Assembly (NCBI GenBank): GCA_035310125.1
Contig: DATGEP010000077.1
Location: forward strand, 1 to 47,440
DNA length: 47,440 bases
From: DATGEP01 sp035310125
GTDB taxonomy: Bacteria; Chloroflexota; Ktedonobacteria; Ktedonobacterales; JADMIN01
Reading direction: 5' to 3'
The translations under genes were made by a program, and so were the position numbers. Positions within the stretch are counted from its first letter, which is position 1, and each line of letters starts with the position of its first letter. Positions 15,131-24,064 of this stretch are shown here, one piece after another. Below the pieces are notes generated by a model. It had not been told where the DNA came from. It saw nothing but the letters and a program-made list of their open reading frames with translations, and did no database searches.

Positions 15131-16834
15131 TCAGGACTTATCCGTCGCCGCCAGCATCGCGCTGGCCGCAGTGACCACCTCCTCCAGCGGCACGATCCGC
15201 GTCTCGCCGGTTCGCCGCACGCGCAGCTCGGCGCCGCCGGCCTTCAGCGAGCGCCCGCTCACGGTGATGCGCAGCGGCATGCCCAGCAGATCGGCATCCT
15301 TCAGCTTAATCCCCGCGCTTACATCCCGGTCGTCAAAGAGCGTCGTCTCCTCGCCCAGCGCGACATACACTCGCTCTGCGGCCTCAACAGCCGCCGGATC
15401 ACCTCCCACCAGGACGAGGTGGTGGGCATACGGCGCGACGCTCACCGGCCACACAATGCCGTCCTCGTCGTGGTGTTGCTCGATCACACAGGCCAGCGCC
15501 CTGGTAATACCAAGCCCATAGCAGCCCATGATCATCGGCTTGAGGTCGCCCGCCTCGTCGAGATACGTCGCTCCCATCGCCACCGAGTAGCGCGTGCCCA
15601 GCTTGAACGTGTTGCCAGCCTCGATACCCCGGCGCTGCTCCAGCGCCGTCCCGCAGCGAACACACGGCATCCCCGGCGTTACGAGAGCGATGTCGCCCAC
15701 GCGATCGGCGTTGAAGTCGCGTCCATACGTCGCGCCGCGCAGATGATAGCTCGCCCGATTGGCTCCCGCGATGAGGCTTCCAGCCTCTACCACCGTATCG
15801 TCCGCCACCAGCACCACCGGCCCCGACACGTGCAAGCTAACCGGCCCGGCGTAGCCCGCGACGAGCCCTCGCTCCCGCGCTTCCTCCGCCGCGAGCGGGC
15901 GCACGTCCTTCCCAAGGACGTTCCGCAGCTTCACCTCGTTCACGTCCAGGTCGCCACGCACCAGCGCCATCACCAGCGTCTCGCCAGCCGCGTAGAATAC
16001 CGACTTGAGCGTCTGCGCCGGGGCGCAGCCGGTCGCCTCACAGAGCGCGGCGATTGTCGTCGCCCCCGGTGTATAAACGTCCACAAGCGGCTCCTCGACC
16101 CGCTCGGAGCGTTCGTTGGCCGCGACGGCAATCTCCTGATTCGCGGCGTAGTCGCCGTTCGGGCAAACGAGGAGCGAGTCTTCGCCGCCATCCGCCAGCA
16201 GCATAAACTCGTGGGCCGCTTTGCCGCCCATCATTCCGGTATCCGCTTCCACAACGAGAACTGGTAGATGGAGTCTGGAAAAGATCGCCAGATATGCCTC
16301 CACCACCACCTCATAATAGGTGTCGAAATCGTCCTGAGTGGCATGGAAGCTATAGGCATCCTTCATCAGAAACTCACGCAGACGCACCAATCCGGCGCGC
16401 GGGCGCGGCTCGTCGCGAAACTTTGTTTGGAGTTGGAAGACCATCTGCGGAAGCTGCCGGTATGACTCAATCACTGAACGCACGAGATCGGTGACGCTCT
16501 CCTCATGGGTCATCGCGAGCACCATCGCGTGGCCGCCGCGATCATGAAAGAGCGCGAGCTCGTCACCAATCGCGTCTAAGCGCTCCGCTTCTCGCCACAG
16601 CTCCGCCGGCTGGACGAGCGGCAACAGCAGCTCCTGCCCGCCGATACGCTCCATCTCCTCGCGAACGATGTCTTGTATCCGGCGGATGGCGCGATACGCC
16701 AGCGGCGAAAGGCTGTAGATACCAGCGGCGAGACGGCGAGCGAGGCCAGCCCGCAGAATGAGCTGGTGGCTGGGCAGCTCGGCCTCGGTGGTAACGTGCT
16801 TCTGGGTCTTGAGCATCATTCGAGTCATGCGCAT
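15131..16834 (-). CDS. proS: Prolyl-tRNA synthetase, bacterial type with editing domain
   Basis: ProRS joins proline to tRNA-Pro. At 567 aa it is the standard bacterial form. The class II core shows motif 2 RPRAGLVRLREFLMKD and motif 3 in CYGLGITRALACVIEQ. Between them (about residues 225-390) lies the YbaK-like insertion that deacylates Ala-tRNA-Pro, with TLKSVFYAAGETLVMALVRGD and the SGPVVLVADDTV region. The C-terminus is the anticodon-binding domain. AGGGAG precedes the ATG at 16834; the open frame continues through the leader RNA but that part is not coding. Expression is controlled by the T-box leader directly upstream. Confidence 0.95.
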   Translation of the reverse strand: MRMTRMMLKTQKHVTTEAELPSHQLILRAGLARRLAAGIYSLSPLAYRAIRRIQDIVREEMERIGGQELLLPLVQPAELWREAERLDAIGDELALFHDRGGHAMVLAMTHEESVTDLVRSVIESYRQLPQMVFQLQTKFRDEPRPRAGLVRLREFLMKDAYSFHATQDDFDTYYEVVVEAYLAIFSRLHLPVLVVEADTGMMGGKAAHEFMLLADGGEDSLLVCPNGDYAANQEIAVAANERSERVEEPLVDVYTPGATTIAALCEATGCAPAQTLKSVFYAAGETLVMALVRGDLDVNEVKLRNVLGKDVRPLAAEEARERGLVAGYAGPVSLHVSGPVVLVADDTVVEAGSLIAGANRASYHLRGATYGRDFNADRVGDIALVTPGMPCVRCGTALEQRRGIEAGNTFKLGTRYSVAMGATYLDEAGDLKPMIMGCYGLGITRALACVIEQHHDEDGIVWPVSVAPYAHHLVLVGGDPAAVEAAERVYVALGEETTLFDDRDVSAGIKLKDADLLGMPLRITVSGRSLKAGGAELRVRRTGETRIVPLEEVVTAASAMLAATDKS

Positions 16835-16860
16835 GGCCAGCTCCCTTTCATGTGTCGGAC

Positions 16861-17126
16861 AAACAAAAACACCCTCGCCCATCTGAAGGGCGAGGGTGTA
16901 TCCCCGCGGTGCCACCTTACGTTTGGCCACATCGTGGCCACTCTCTGCGCACGCCGTTGACGGGATGCGCGGCCCAGGTAACGGTGGGCATCCGGGAAAG
17001 CTCGTCGCTTCCACCCGGCGGGGTGGGTTCGCCGCGACCGCGAACGCCGGCATCGCACTAATCGCCGGCTCTCTGCGGATCGGGTTCGTGGGTACTGGTC
17101 CCCGCGGTCAGTCTCTCTTCAATTGT
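16861..17126 (-). ncRNA. T-box riboswitch (tRNA-Pro sensing) with terminator
   Basis: This leader measures the charging of tRNA-Pro and opens proS when uncharged tRNA builds up. On the minus strand the distal Stem I element AGAGAGCCGGCGATTAGTGC is readable. A specifier loop follows in which GAA-CCC-ACC carries the proline codon CCC (17027 to 17025). The T-box core AGGTGGCACCGCGG lies at 16917-16904. The terminator stem is ACCCTCGCCC (16871-16880) with GGGCGAGGGT (16888-16897), followed by GTTTTTGTTT (16870-16861). The mutually exclusive antiterminator would use the core and the 5' half of the terminator stem. Confidence 0.93.
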
Positions 17127-17132
17127 GGACGG

Positions 17133-17162
17133 AGTATACGATGACAGGATGAGACACGTCAA
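17133..17162 (-). promoter_or_regulatory. Promoter of the T-box-proS transcript
   Basis: TTGACG (17162 to 17157) and TATACT (17138 to 17133) are separated by 18 bases on the minus strand. The expected start near 17126 gives a leader of about 265 bases before the terminator, the normal size of a T-box. Confidence 0.75.
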
Positions 17163-17204
17163 GAGCGGTCTCGCCTGAGAGATTGCGGCGGCGAGCCAGC
17201 CGAA

Positions 17205-18152
17205 TTACAGCGGAACATTCGGCGCGAAGGTCTTGACGATCTTCGGGATCGCCGGACCAAGCACGACGACGAAGATAGGCGGGAAGATGAGGAATGCCAT
17301 CGGGAATAGCATCTTGATCGGCGCTTCATGCGCCAGGCGCTCCGCACGCTGGCGCCGGCGTGTGCGCATCTCGGCGGCCTGAATGCGCAGCACATTCGCC
17401 ACACTCGCACCGAGCTGCTCCGCCTGGATGATGGCTGAGATAAAGGTGCTGAGGTCATCAACGCCAGTGCGCTCCACCAGCGCCCGCAAGGCGTCGCGAC
17501 GGGACACGCCGATGCGCATCTCCTGAATAACACGACCAAACTCGCGCGTGAGCGCATTATCGGACTTGCTCACGACACGAGCCAGCGCCAGGTCAAAGCC
17601 CAGGCCGGCCTCGACGCTAATCGTCAGCAGGTCAATCGCGTCTGGCAAGGCCCGCGCCACCTGATCACGCCTCTTGCTGATCTGGCCGCGCAGCCAGAGA
17701 TCTGGCAACAGGTAGCCGAGAGCGCCAAAGACGACGATGATCAGGAACGTGACGATGCTGCTCATTGCGGCAAGCAGCGAGAGCCCGATAGCGAGGCCCG
17801 CCCCGAGAACCGTACAAAGCCCCTTGATTCCCATGAAGTCAGAGACTTGCATCCTGCCCGCGAATCCGCCGTACATGAGCTTGTGCTGGGTGTTTTCCAG
17901 TGCGCCAGCAGGTGTTATCCTGGAAACCACCTTGGATATCTGTCCGGCGAGTGGCTTGATGAAACGCTCCATGAAGGGCGCCTGCATCTCGATCTCTTCA
18001 AGTGTTCGTGGCCGCACGATGACCCGGTCGAGCCGTTCCGCGATGGGATCTTTCCTCGCGGGCATCGCCGCGCCAACAACGGCGAAGAGCACACCGAAAA
18101 AGGCGAGGAAACCCGCGATCGCTGGCATCGCGGGCTTGAGAGCTTGCAACAT
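17205..18152 (-). CDS. tadC: Tad pilus inner-membrane platform protein TadC
   Basis: This is the second type II secretion F-domain platform protein of the Tad pilus machine, 315 aa. Membrane segments are visible near residues 9-29, 110-130, 133-152 and at the C-terminus (about 283-306). Between the central pair and the last helix lies the cytoplasmic F domain, with ARALPDAIDLLTISVEAGLG and the family-typical GLGFDLALARV and IIQAEQLGASVANVLR. AGAGGG precedes the ATG. It is last in the flp-cpaB-tadZ-tadA-tadB-tadC order, 13 bases after tadB. Confidence 0.9.
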   Translation of the reverse strand: MLQALKPAMPAIAGFLAFFGVLFAVVGAAMPARKDPIAERLDRVIVRPRTLEEIEMQAPFMERFIKPLAGQISKVVSRITPAGALENTQHKLMYGGFAGRMQVSDFMGIKGLCTVLGAGLAIGLSLLAAMSSIVTFLIIVVFGALGYLLPDLWLRGQISKRRDQVARALPDAIDLLTISVEAGLGFDLALARVVSKSDNALTREFGRVIQEMRIGVSRRDALRALVERTGVDDLSTFISAIIQAEQLGASVANVLRIQAAEMRTRRRQRAERLAHEAPIKMLFPMAFLIFPPIFVVVLGPAIPKIVKTFAPNVPL

Positions 18153-18165
18153 CTGTTTTTCCCTC

Positions 18166-19152
18166 TCAGACCTTAATGTTGACGATCTGGCGAATAAGGA
18201 GGAAGCCAGCGAAAATCATAATAAAGCTACACCCGGCCATCGTCCACCCACACCATGTGGTTTCGGTAAAGACGCCCAGCATGTAGCTAGGGTTGATGAC
18301 GCCCAGCAGCAGCGCCAGGGCGACGGGCAGCATCGCGATGATGTACCCGGAATATTGTTGCTGCGCGGTGAGCACTTTGACTTCACCGACCAGCTTGACG
18401 CGGTCGCGAATCGTCGCCGAGATGGTATCGAGTACTTCGACGAGGTTGCCGCCGACTTCACGCTGCACATTGATCGCCGTGACCAACAGCTCCAGGTCCT
18501 CAGATTGCATACGCTCGACAAGATTCGACAGCGCTTCTTCTGGCGACAGACCCAGACCTACTTCGCGCACGACCCGATCGAACTCGGTCGCAACAGGCTG
18601 GGGCGCCTCACGCGCGACAAGCTCCATGGCTTGAAGGAGACTGTAGCCGGATCGAAGTGAGCCAGACATCAAGGTAATGACGTCAGCAAGCTGCTGATTG
18701 AACATTCCCTGGCGCTTGTTCTTGTGGCTGGTGACATAGAAGGCTGGGCCGAAATAGCCAAACGCCAGAAATACGACGCCGAGCAGGAAATGGCCACCGA
18801 CCGGAATGGCAAAGCCGATCAGACCGCCAACACTCGCCAGCACGACCCGCAGCACCTTGAACTCACCCACGGTAATCTTGAGGTCCGCCCGGGCGAGATC
18901 GCGGGACCATCTGGCACTGGAGCTGCGTGATGTGCTCGCGTCATCGGCTCGGACGTAGACTGGCGCCGCGCGCCGGCGGCGATCACGACGTCCACGGCGG
19001 GACTTCGTATCGGGCATTGCGCCGGGAACGGGAATGACGAAATTATCCAGGCGGTGCCCAATAGTATTGGTCTGCGTGTCAAGCACACGCTGCAATCCCA
19101 CGAAGAGTAATGCGATCCCTCCGCCGATCATCAGGCCGAGTAAAATTGCCAT
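18166..19152 (-). CDS. tadB: Tad pilus inner-membrane platform protein TadB
   Basis: This is the first F-domain platform protein, 328 aa, expected to pair with TadC beneath the growing pilus. An N-terminal helix (about 3-22) is followed by a basic, poorly ordered stretch with RRGRRDRRRRA. Two central helices (about 108-145) come next, then the F domain with MSGSLRSGYSLLQAMELVA and VTAINVQREVGGNLVEVLD, and two C-terminal helices. GGGAGGTGG before the ATG is a strong ribosome site. The gene lies between the ATPase and tadC, the standard Tad order. Confidence 0.9.
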   Translation of the reverse strand: MAILLGLMIGGGIALLFVGLQRVLDTQTNTIGHRLDNFVIPVPGAMPDTKSRRGRRDRRRRAAPVYVRADDASTSRSSSARWSRDLARADLKITVGEFKVLRVVLASVGGLIGFAIPVGGHFLLGVVFLAFGYFGPAFYVTSHKNKRQGMFNQQLADVITLMSGSLRSGYSLLQAMELVAREAPQPVATEFDRVVREVGLGLSPEEALSNLVERMQSEDLELLVTAINVQREVGGNLVEVLDTISATIRDRVKLVGEVKVLTAQQQYSGYIIAMLPVALALLLGVINPSYMLGVFTETTWCGWTMAGCSFIMIFAGFLLIRQIVNIKV

Positions 19153-19244
19153 GCCACCTCCCTGACCCGCGCCATCCGCCTACTCCGCCGATGACCGTCA
19201 TTAGATTCCGCGTAGCGTGCTGTTTGCCACTGATTGGTGTGCGA

Positions 19245-20753
19245 CTACCCCCGCCAATTGTTCTCGCCATAGCCGAAGACCGACGGCGCGAGGTGGATAT
19301 TGGCAAGCTCGAACCGCTCCATGAAGCTGGGACGTATGCCTGTTGGCCGGAGCCGCCCAAGGACACGACCGTTTTCTATGCCGGTCTGCTCGAAAACGAA
19401 CAGGTCTTGCATCGTAATGATGTCACCCTCCATCCGCAGCACTTCGCTGATGTTGGTGATTTTGCGGCTGCCATCTTTCATGCGCTCCTGATGAACGATG
19501 AGATGAATGGCGCTGGCGATCTGCTCGCGGATGGCTCGTAGGGGGAGCTCCATGCCCGCCATGAGTACCAACGTCTCAAGACGGCTAAGCGTATCGCGCG
19601 GGCTGTTGGAGTGGACCGTCGTCATGCTACCCTCATGGCCCGTGTTCATCGCCTGGAGCATATCCAGCGCCTCGCCGCCGCGGCACTCGCCAACGACAAT
19701 GCGGTCTGGCCGCATGCGCAGCGCATTCGCGACGAGATCGCGAATGGAGATACGTCCTTTGCCTTCGATGTTGGCCGGGCGACTTTCCAAGGGAATGACG
19801 TGATCCTGCCGCAGCTGGAGCTCGGCGGCGTCCTCGATGGTGAGGATGCGCTCATCGCCGGGAATGAAGCTGGACAGCACGTTGAGCAGCGTCGTTTTGC
19901 CGCTGCCTGTGCCACCGGAGACGATGACATTCAGGCGAACCTGTACACAGGCGCGCAGAAAGTCCACCATTGGTTGGGTGATTGAGCCGAAGCGCACCAG
20001 ATCTTCAGGCTGCAAGGGGGTCTTGGAGAATTTTCGGATGGTGATCACCGGCCCCATCAGGGAGATGGGCGGGATTACCGCATTGACGCGGGAGCCATCC
20101 GGGAGACGCGCATCAACATATGGCTGTGACTCGTCACAGCGCCTGCCGAGCGGGGAGATGATGCGATCAATGACCCGCATGACGTGATCGTCGTCGCGAA
20201 AACGCACATCTGTCCGGTACAGGCGCCCGTGTTGCTCGACATATACTAACCGCGGCCCGTTGACCATGATTTCTGTCACGGAGTCGTCTTTTAGCAGCGG
20301 CTCGATGGGTCCGAAGCCCAGGATCTCGGCGGTAATCGCCTCAAAGAGGCGGTTGCGATCCTGACGGTTGAGAACGATCCCCTGTTGGTCGAGGATGCGA
20401 TTGAACTGCTCCTCGATGTTGCGCCGCACCTGAGCCGTCTGCGTCAGATCGAGCTTGGGATCCAGCTCGGCAATGAGCGCGTTCTGGACTTTGCGCTTGA
20501 GCTCAAAGAAGCCGTTTTCGCGCGCGCCGGCGCTGCCCCCCAGAGCGCCAGGGCTGGCGAGAGGACCACGAGGTGGCGCGGCTTCCGAGGAATTGAAGCG
20601 CCCACCGCCGCCCGGTGAGCTGATGCCATCTGGGCTACCGGAGAATGAATTGCCGCCGCCATTCATTCGCCCTGTCAGTGGGCCGCGCATATTGTCGCCA
20701 CCCTGCCCGTTGCCACCCTGGGAAGATTCTTCAAACCGCCTTAACAGACTCAC
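19245..20753 (-). CDS. tadA: Tad pilus assembly ATPase TadA (CpaF)
   Basis: This is the secretion-type hexameric ATPase that drives pilus extension, 502 aa from a GTG start with GGGGGG upstream. Residues 1-80 are a Gly/Ser/Pro-rich, probably disordered extension not seen in short CpaF proteins. The core follows with the N-terminal domain (EILGFGPIEPLLKDDSVTEI), Walker A SGGTGSGKTTLL (about 279-290), the Asp box ILTIEDAAELQL, Walker B region RPDRIVVGECRGGEALDML and the His box GHEGSMTTVHSNSP. It lies 92 bases upstream of tadB in the same direction. Confidence 0.94.
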   Translation of the reverse strand: MSLLRRFEESSQGGNGQGGDNMRGPLTGRMNGGGNSFSGSPDGISSPGGGGRFNSSEAAPPRGPLASPGALGGSAGARENGFFELKRKVQNALIAELDPKLDLTQTAQVRRNIEEQFNRILDQQGIVLNRQDRNRLFEAITAEILGFGPIEPLLKDDSVTEIMVNGPRLVYVEQHGRLYRTDVRFRDDDHVMRVIDRIISPLGRRCDESQPYVDARLPDGSRVNAVIPPISLMGPVITIRKFSKTPLQPEDLVRFGSITQPMVDFLRACVQVRLNVIVSGGTGSGKTTLLNVLSSFIPGDERILTIEDAAELQLRQDHVIPLESRPANIEGKGRISIRDLVANALRMRPDRIVVGECRGGEALDMLQAMNTGHEGSMTTVHSNSPRDTLSRLETLVLMAGMELPLRAIREQIASAIHLIVHQERMKDGSRKITNISEVLRMEGDIITMQDLFVFEQTGIENGRVLGRLRPTGIRPSFMERFELANIHLAPSVFGYGENNWRG

Positions 20754-20963
20754 TGCCGCCCCCCTGCCTGTGCCGGTTCAACTACGCGGTTCCTTTAAGG
20801 ACAAGGCACACGTCCACTTCGTCTCCAGCCCACCGCTCGCGCTCGAAGGCCCGCCATGTCACAACGTGAGTATCACCACTATATCGAGCGGGCCAGCATG
20901 CGTCAACAATGTGCGACTTTCGTCAGTGTACGCCACATTCGCCAGGGCTACGCACCCGATATG

Positions 20964-22220
20964 CTAGCGCAAGCTCCACTTCTTCTTCTCTGGCTGCGCC
21001 GACTCTGGACTTGAGGACAGCGTTTCGACGCGTAGCGCCAGCGTCTGGAGAGCCTTTGAGATCGGCGCCGACTTATGCGAAAGGACAAACGGCACACCAC
21101 GATTGACGGAGGTCACGACAAGGCGCGGGTCCTCGGGAATGAGCGAGAGAAAGTGAGCGCGCAGCCGAGGCTCGATGTTCTTCGGCTGGATGCCGTACAA
21201 TGCGTCTACCCGATTGCAGATTAGCTTGATCTTCGCGCGAGGATAGCCCAGACGATCAATGACGTCCAGCGCCTGTGCGACACGGTTGATGGTGGTGACT
21301 TCCAGGGTGGTGACCATCAAAATGAGATCGGCCATCTCAAGCACGGTCAGGGTTGCCTCAGTAAAAGTGGTATCGGTATCCACCACGAGATAGTCGAAGT
21401 GCTCGCGCAGCTCGATGAGAATGGCTTTCATAGCGTCCGCCGTGAACAGCTCGGCGGATTCGAGCGCGATGGGCGCACGAAGCAAGCCGATACCGGAGCT
21501 TTCGTGCGGCGCCACAGCACCGTTGATGATCTCCTGATCGAGCGAGCCGGCCTCACGCAGATCGTCAATGCTGTTCGGCGAGTTGATGTTGAGCAAAACG
21601 TGCGCGTCGCCTGATTGTAGGTTTGCATCCACGAGCACGACGCGCGAATTGGTGGCCTGCCGCAGCGTGACCGCGAGGTTCGCCGTGAGGACGCTGCGCC
21701 CAACACCACCCTTTGGGCTGTATACCGCGACGATACGACGCAGGCGTTGTGGCCCAGGCTGATAGTCACCCTGCGGACGGACCGGCTGAGGCCCACGTGA
21801 ACCTGTCGCGGCGGCCGCCGCGACGGCGGCCGCATGAGCCGTGCGCACGGTGTTGATCAGATCATCGCTGGTGAAAGGCTTGATGAGATACCCACGCGCG
21901 CCGACCATCATCGCCCGCGTGAGATATTCCGGCTCACTCTGCACGGACATCATCACGACGCAGGTTTGCAGCTGGCGAGTGATCATCTCGGTGGCTTGAA
22001 GACCATCCATGTCGCGCAGATTGATATCCATTAATACGACATCAGGACGCAATGACCCTGCCTTGGCAAGGGCATCGCGCCCACTCGTGGCGACACCAAC
22101 CACTTGAATATCGCGCTCGAAGTGCAGCAACTTCTGCACGTTCTGCGCCATATCTGGCATGTCATCTACGATAAGCAAGCGGATCCGCTTGGGGACACGT
22201 GTATCCGACGGCTGCATCAT
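20964..22220 (-). CDS. tadZ: TadZ/CpaE-like ParA ATPase with intact N-terminal receiver domain
   Basis: This is a pilus-localising protein of the CpaE/TadZ family, 418 aa. The N-terminal receiver domain (about 11-130) keeps the working residues: acidic pair Asp19-Asp20, phospho-acceptor Asp65 (VVLMDINLRDMDG), Ser92 and Lys114 (IKPF). After an Ala/Pro linker comes a ParA/MinD-like domain whose P-loop reads SPKGGVGRSVLTAN (about 168-181): the first Lys is present, but the usual GKT Lys is Arg. VVLVDANLQSGD and VVDTDTTFTEATL follow. AGGGG ends 10 bases before the chosen ATG; GTG 22223 or ATG 22229 are alternatives. In many CpaE proteins the receiver is degenerate, so an intact one is notable. 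Confidence 0.87.
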   Translation of the reverse strand: MMQPSDTRVPKRIRLLIVDDMPDMAQNVQKLLHFERDIQVVGVATSGRDALAKAGSLRPDVVLMDINLRDMDGLQATEMITRQLQTCVVMMSVQSEPEYLTRAMMVGARGYLIKPFTSDDLINTVRTAHAAAVAAAAATGSRGPQPVRPQGDYQPGPQRLRRIVAVYSPKGGVGRSVLTANLAVTLRQATNSRVVLVDANLQSGDAHVLLNINSPNSIDDLREAGSLDQEIINGAVAPHESSGIGLLRAPIALESAELFTADAMKAILIELREHFDYLVVDTDTTFTEATLTVLEMADLILMVTTLEVTTINRVAQALDVIDRLGYPRAKIKLICNRVDALYGIQPKNIEPRLRAHFLSLIPEDPRLVVTSVNRGVPFVLSHKSAPISKALQTLALRVETLSSSPESAQPEKKKWSLR

Positions 22221-22314
22221 CACGCACATACCCCTGAGACTAGGTGGCGCCACAAGCCGCGAGTGTGCGGTCTCGTTGAGCGCGAGTCCCCATACCTACA
22301 ATGTGCTGCACGCC

Positions 22315-22320
22315 AGTATA
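22315..22320 (-). promoter_or_regulatory. Possible -10 element for tadZ
   Basis: TATACT reads leftwards from 22320 to 22315, about 95 bases before the tadZ start. No good -35 hexamer lies at the right distance, so an internal promoter is possible but not certain. Confidence 0.35.
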
Positions 22321-22402
22321 CCGCGAAATGCGGGCCGTTCGCACAGAGTGTATCCCAATGGTCACACTCGCGCCCGCGGCCCGCATTCCAAGTCCCTGCG
22401 GC

Positions 22403-23200
22403 TTAGAAGCTGAACTCCGACACAATCGTGCCGTTGTCTACCGGCGTTGTGCCGACTTTGCCATCATCACCAGGCTTGCGAATGACAACTTGCCCAACGC
22501 CAATGTGTTCGATGTAAGTGAGCTCTAGCGCCTGCTGGTGGGTCACGACTACGATCAATTGGCTTGGGTTGACCGCGTACACGTACAGATCCTGCAAGGT
22601 CGACTGCGCCTCACAGCCATTTGGATCTTTCGAATTCGGGAGGTTGCAGGCAATAATGATGATATCCACGTGGTCGCCAGGCGCGTAGCCGATCTTTGTA
22701 CCACTGGGGATCGATACATTAAGCGCGGCTAGCACATCACCTGGCTTGAGCTCCGCGGGATTGATGTTGGTCATACTGCCAGAAGCACCCGTGCCCAAGG
22801 CGACAAGGCGCGTCGTGAAATCGTTCGTGCGCAGGATGTCGCCGGCATAGTACGAGCCGACGACGACTTCGTTATTCAGCTTGATGTTGAGCTGATCCTG
22901 CGTCGTGAACGGCTGGTAGTCCGCCGGGGCAAAGTCTGTGCTTACCTGCTTGGCCACGAAGGCATCCGCGATGGAGAGAAAATTCTTTGTCGGGTCTGTC
23001 GGACCGACGGTAAGGATCATGCCCGATGTGATGTTCTGCTTCGCCACAACAACCGTGACCATCTGACTGGCGGTCGTCGTAGCCTGACTGACGATGTAGA
23101 TAACGATAGTGCCCGCGGCGAGCGCGAGCAGGACGCCAAGCAGCATGAGCGTACGCCCACCCGACGCGCGGGTGCGTGGCGCACGGGTTGGAGCAGCCAT
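22403..23200 (-). CDS. cpaB: Tad pilus assembly protein CpaB/RcpC, SAF domain
   Basis: This is a 265-aa membrane-anchored protein of the CpaB/RcpC family. A basic N-terminus (PTRAPRTRASGGR) leads into one membrane helix (about 20-40). The outside part carries an SAF-type beta-clip domain starting VVVAKQNITSGMILT, and a second conserved segment PGDHVDIIIIACNLP. In diderms RcpC works with the secretin; here no secretin gene is seen, as expected for a single-membrane cell. GGAGG upstream supports ATG 23200; the frame is open to 23248. Confidence 0.87.
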   Translation of the reverse strand: MAAPTRAPRTRASGGRTLMLLGVLLALAAGTIVIYIVSQATTTASQMVTVVVAKQNITSGMILTVGPTDPTKNFLSIADAFVAKQVSTDFAPADYQPFTTQDQLNIKLNNEVVVGSYYAGDILRTNDFTTRLVALGTGASGSMTNINPAELKPGDVLAALNVSIPSGTKIGYAPGDHVDIIIIACNLPNSKDPNGCEAQSTLQDLYVYAVNPSQLIVVVTHQQALELTYIEHIGVGQVVIRKPGDDGKVGTTPVDNGTIVSEFSF

Positions 23201-23598
23201 GCGCGAAAACCTCCATGGAAGTTGGCGTGGCATACGCTCCTCGCTCACGCTTGAGCGGGACCGTCAGCCACTACGTCACAAAAGCATTGCGAGCGAATGG
23301 AATCCACCGGGCAATTGCGCTGCTTATTTCCTCACGCCAGCACGCCTGGGGTCGCTGGCAGCAGACGCGGAGCGCTGTCACGACCAGCACACCTGACGCA
23401 CGCGCTGACGTCCGCGAGGATAGAATTGCCCCCACCGCAGGAACGGCGCGAGCGCTCGATCATCACGCGATTAGGCGAAATGGATGCCGCGTCGCGACAC
23501 AACGGAGAAACGCCGCCGGGGTGGCGCGCCCGTCCGCATTCGCCACACCAACACGCTATCGGGTGGTGGTATGGCGAACACGGACAATTCGCGCACGA
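23201..23598. other. Non-coding gap between flp and cpaB
   Basis: About 400 bases separate flp from cpaB, unusually long inside a Tad operon. No minus-strand frame of convincing length or with a ribosome site is present. The long plus-strand open frame that covers it also covers flp in antisense and has no known motif. I see no terminator or consensus promoter here. Confidence 0.5.
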
Positions 23599-23751
23599 CT
23601 AGAGGTTGTTGTGGATGTTGTTGAAGATAGAAGCGATCTGCGGGCCAAGCAGGATAAGGGTGCCGATAACCACAACGGCGACAAGAGCGATGATAAGCGC
23701 GTACTCGACGAGTCCCTGGCCGCGATTACGGCCAAACATACGATCCAGCAT
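23599..23751 (-). CDS. flp: Flp/TadG-type type IVb pilin, 50 aa
   Basis: This short gene encodes the major pilin of the Tad system. The 50-residue product starts MLDRMFGRNRGQGLVEYALI: a short basic leader, then the processing site and the type IVb signature with the invariant Glu-Tyr pair after Gly-Gln-Gly-Leu-Val. One hydrophobic helix (about 18-38, LIIALVAVVVIGTLILL) follows and a short polar tail ends IFNNIHNNL. AGGGGGA lies before the ATG. It is the first gene of the pilus cluster. The prepilin peptidase that must cleave it (TadV) is not in this window. Confidence 0.93.
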   Translation of the reverse strand: MLDRMFGRNRGQGLVEYALIIALVAVVVIGTLILLGPQIASIFNNIHNNL

Positions 23752-24064
23752 GGAGATTCCCCCTGTGCCTCAACAATAATGCGACGCGCCGCGAGCTACG
23801 GTGCATGTTCTGATCACCTCTACGCCACGCGCCACCCCATAAACCCCCACCAATGGAGGTAACAGACCATGCCGGCGTTTAGCGGCCACCGGCCCCGCAC
23901 TAAAGGGACAGTATCATTTGGGTCTGGCCAGCGAGCGGACTTGGGCGGCAGCTCCGCCAAACCGCGCTCGCGGACCACGTTCCACGCAGATCGTGCTGGC
24001 TGCGTATCCGAAGATACACTACCCTCAACATCCGCTTCCGAATGCTAAACGCAGGCCGTCGCGC
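23752..24064. other. Non-coding gap between kinase gene and flp
   Basis: This 313-base gap lies upstream of flp and downstream of the kinase gene and should hold the flp promoter and the end of the kinase transcript. I see CATTAT 32-37 bases before the flp ATG as a possible -10 but no matching -35, and no clear terminator. Confidence 0.4.

Noticed and set aside
16835..17053. N-terminal extension of ProS
   Set aside because: This stretch is the T-box leader RNA with specifier, core and terminator; it is not translated.
23176..23862. 228-codon plus-strand open frame
   Set aside because: It lies antisense to the flp pilin gene and to the start of cpaB, has no ribosome site and no recognisable domain.
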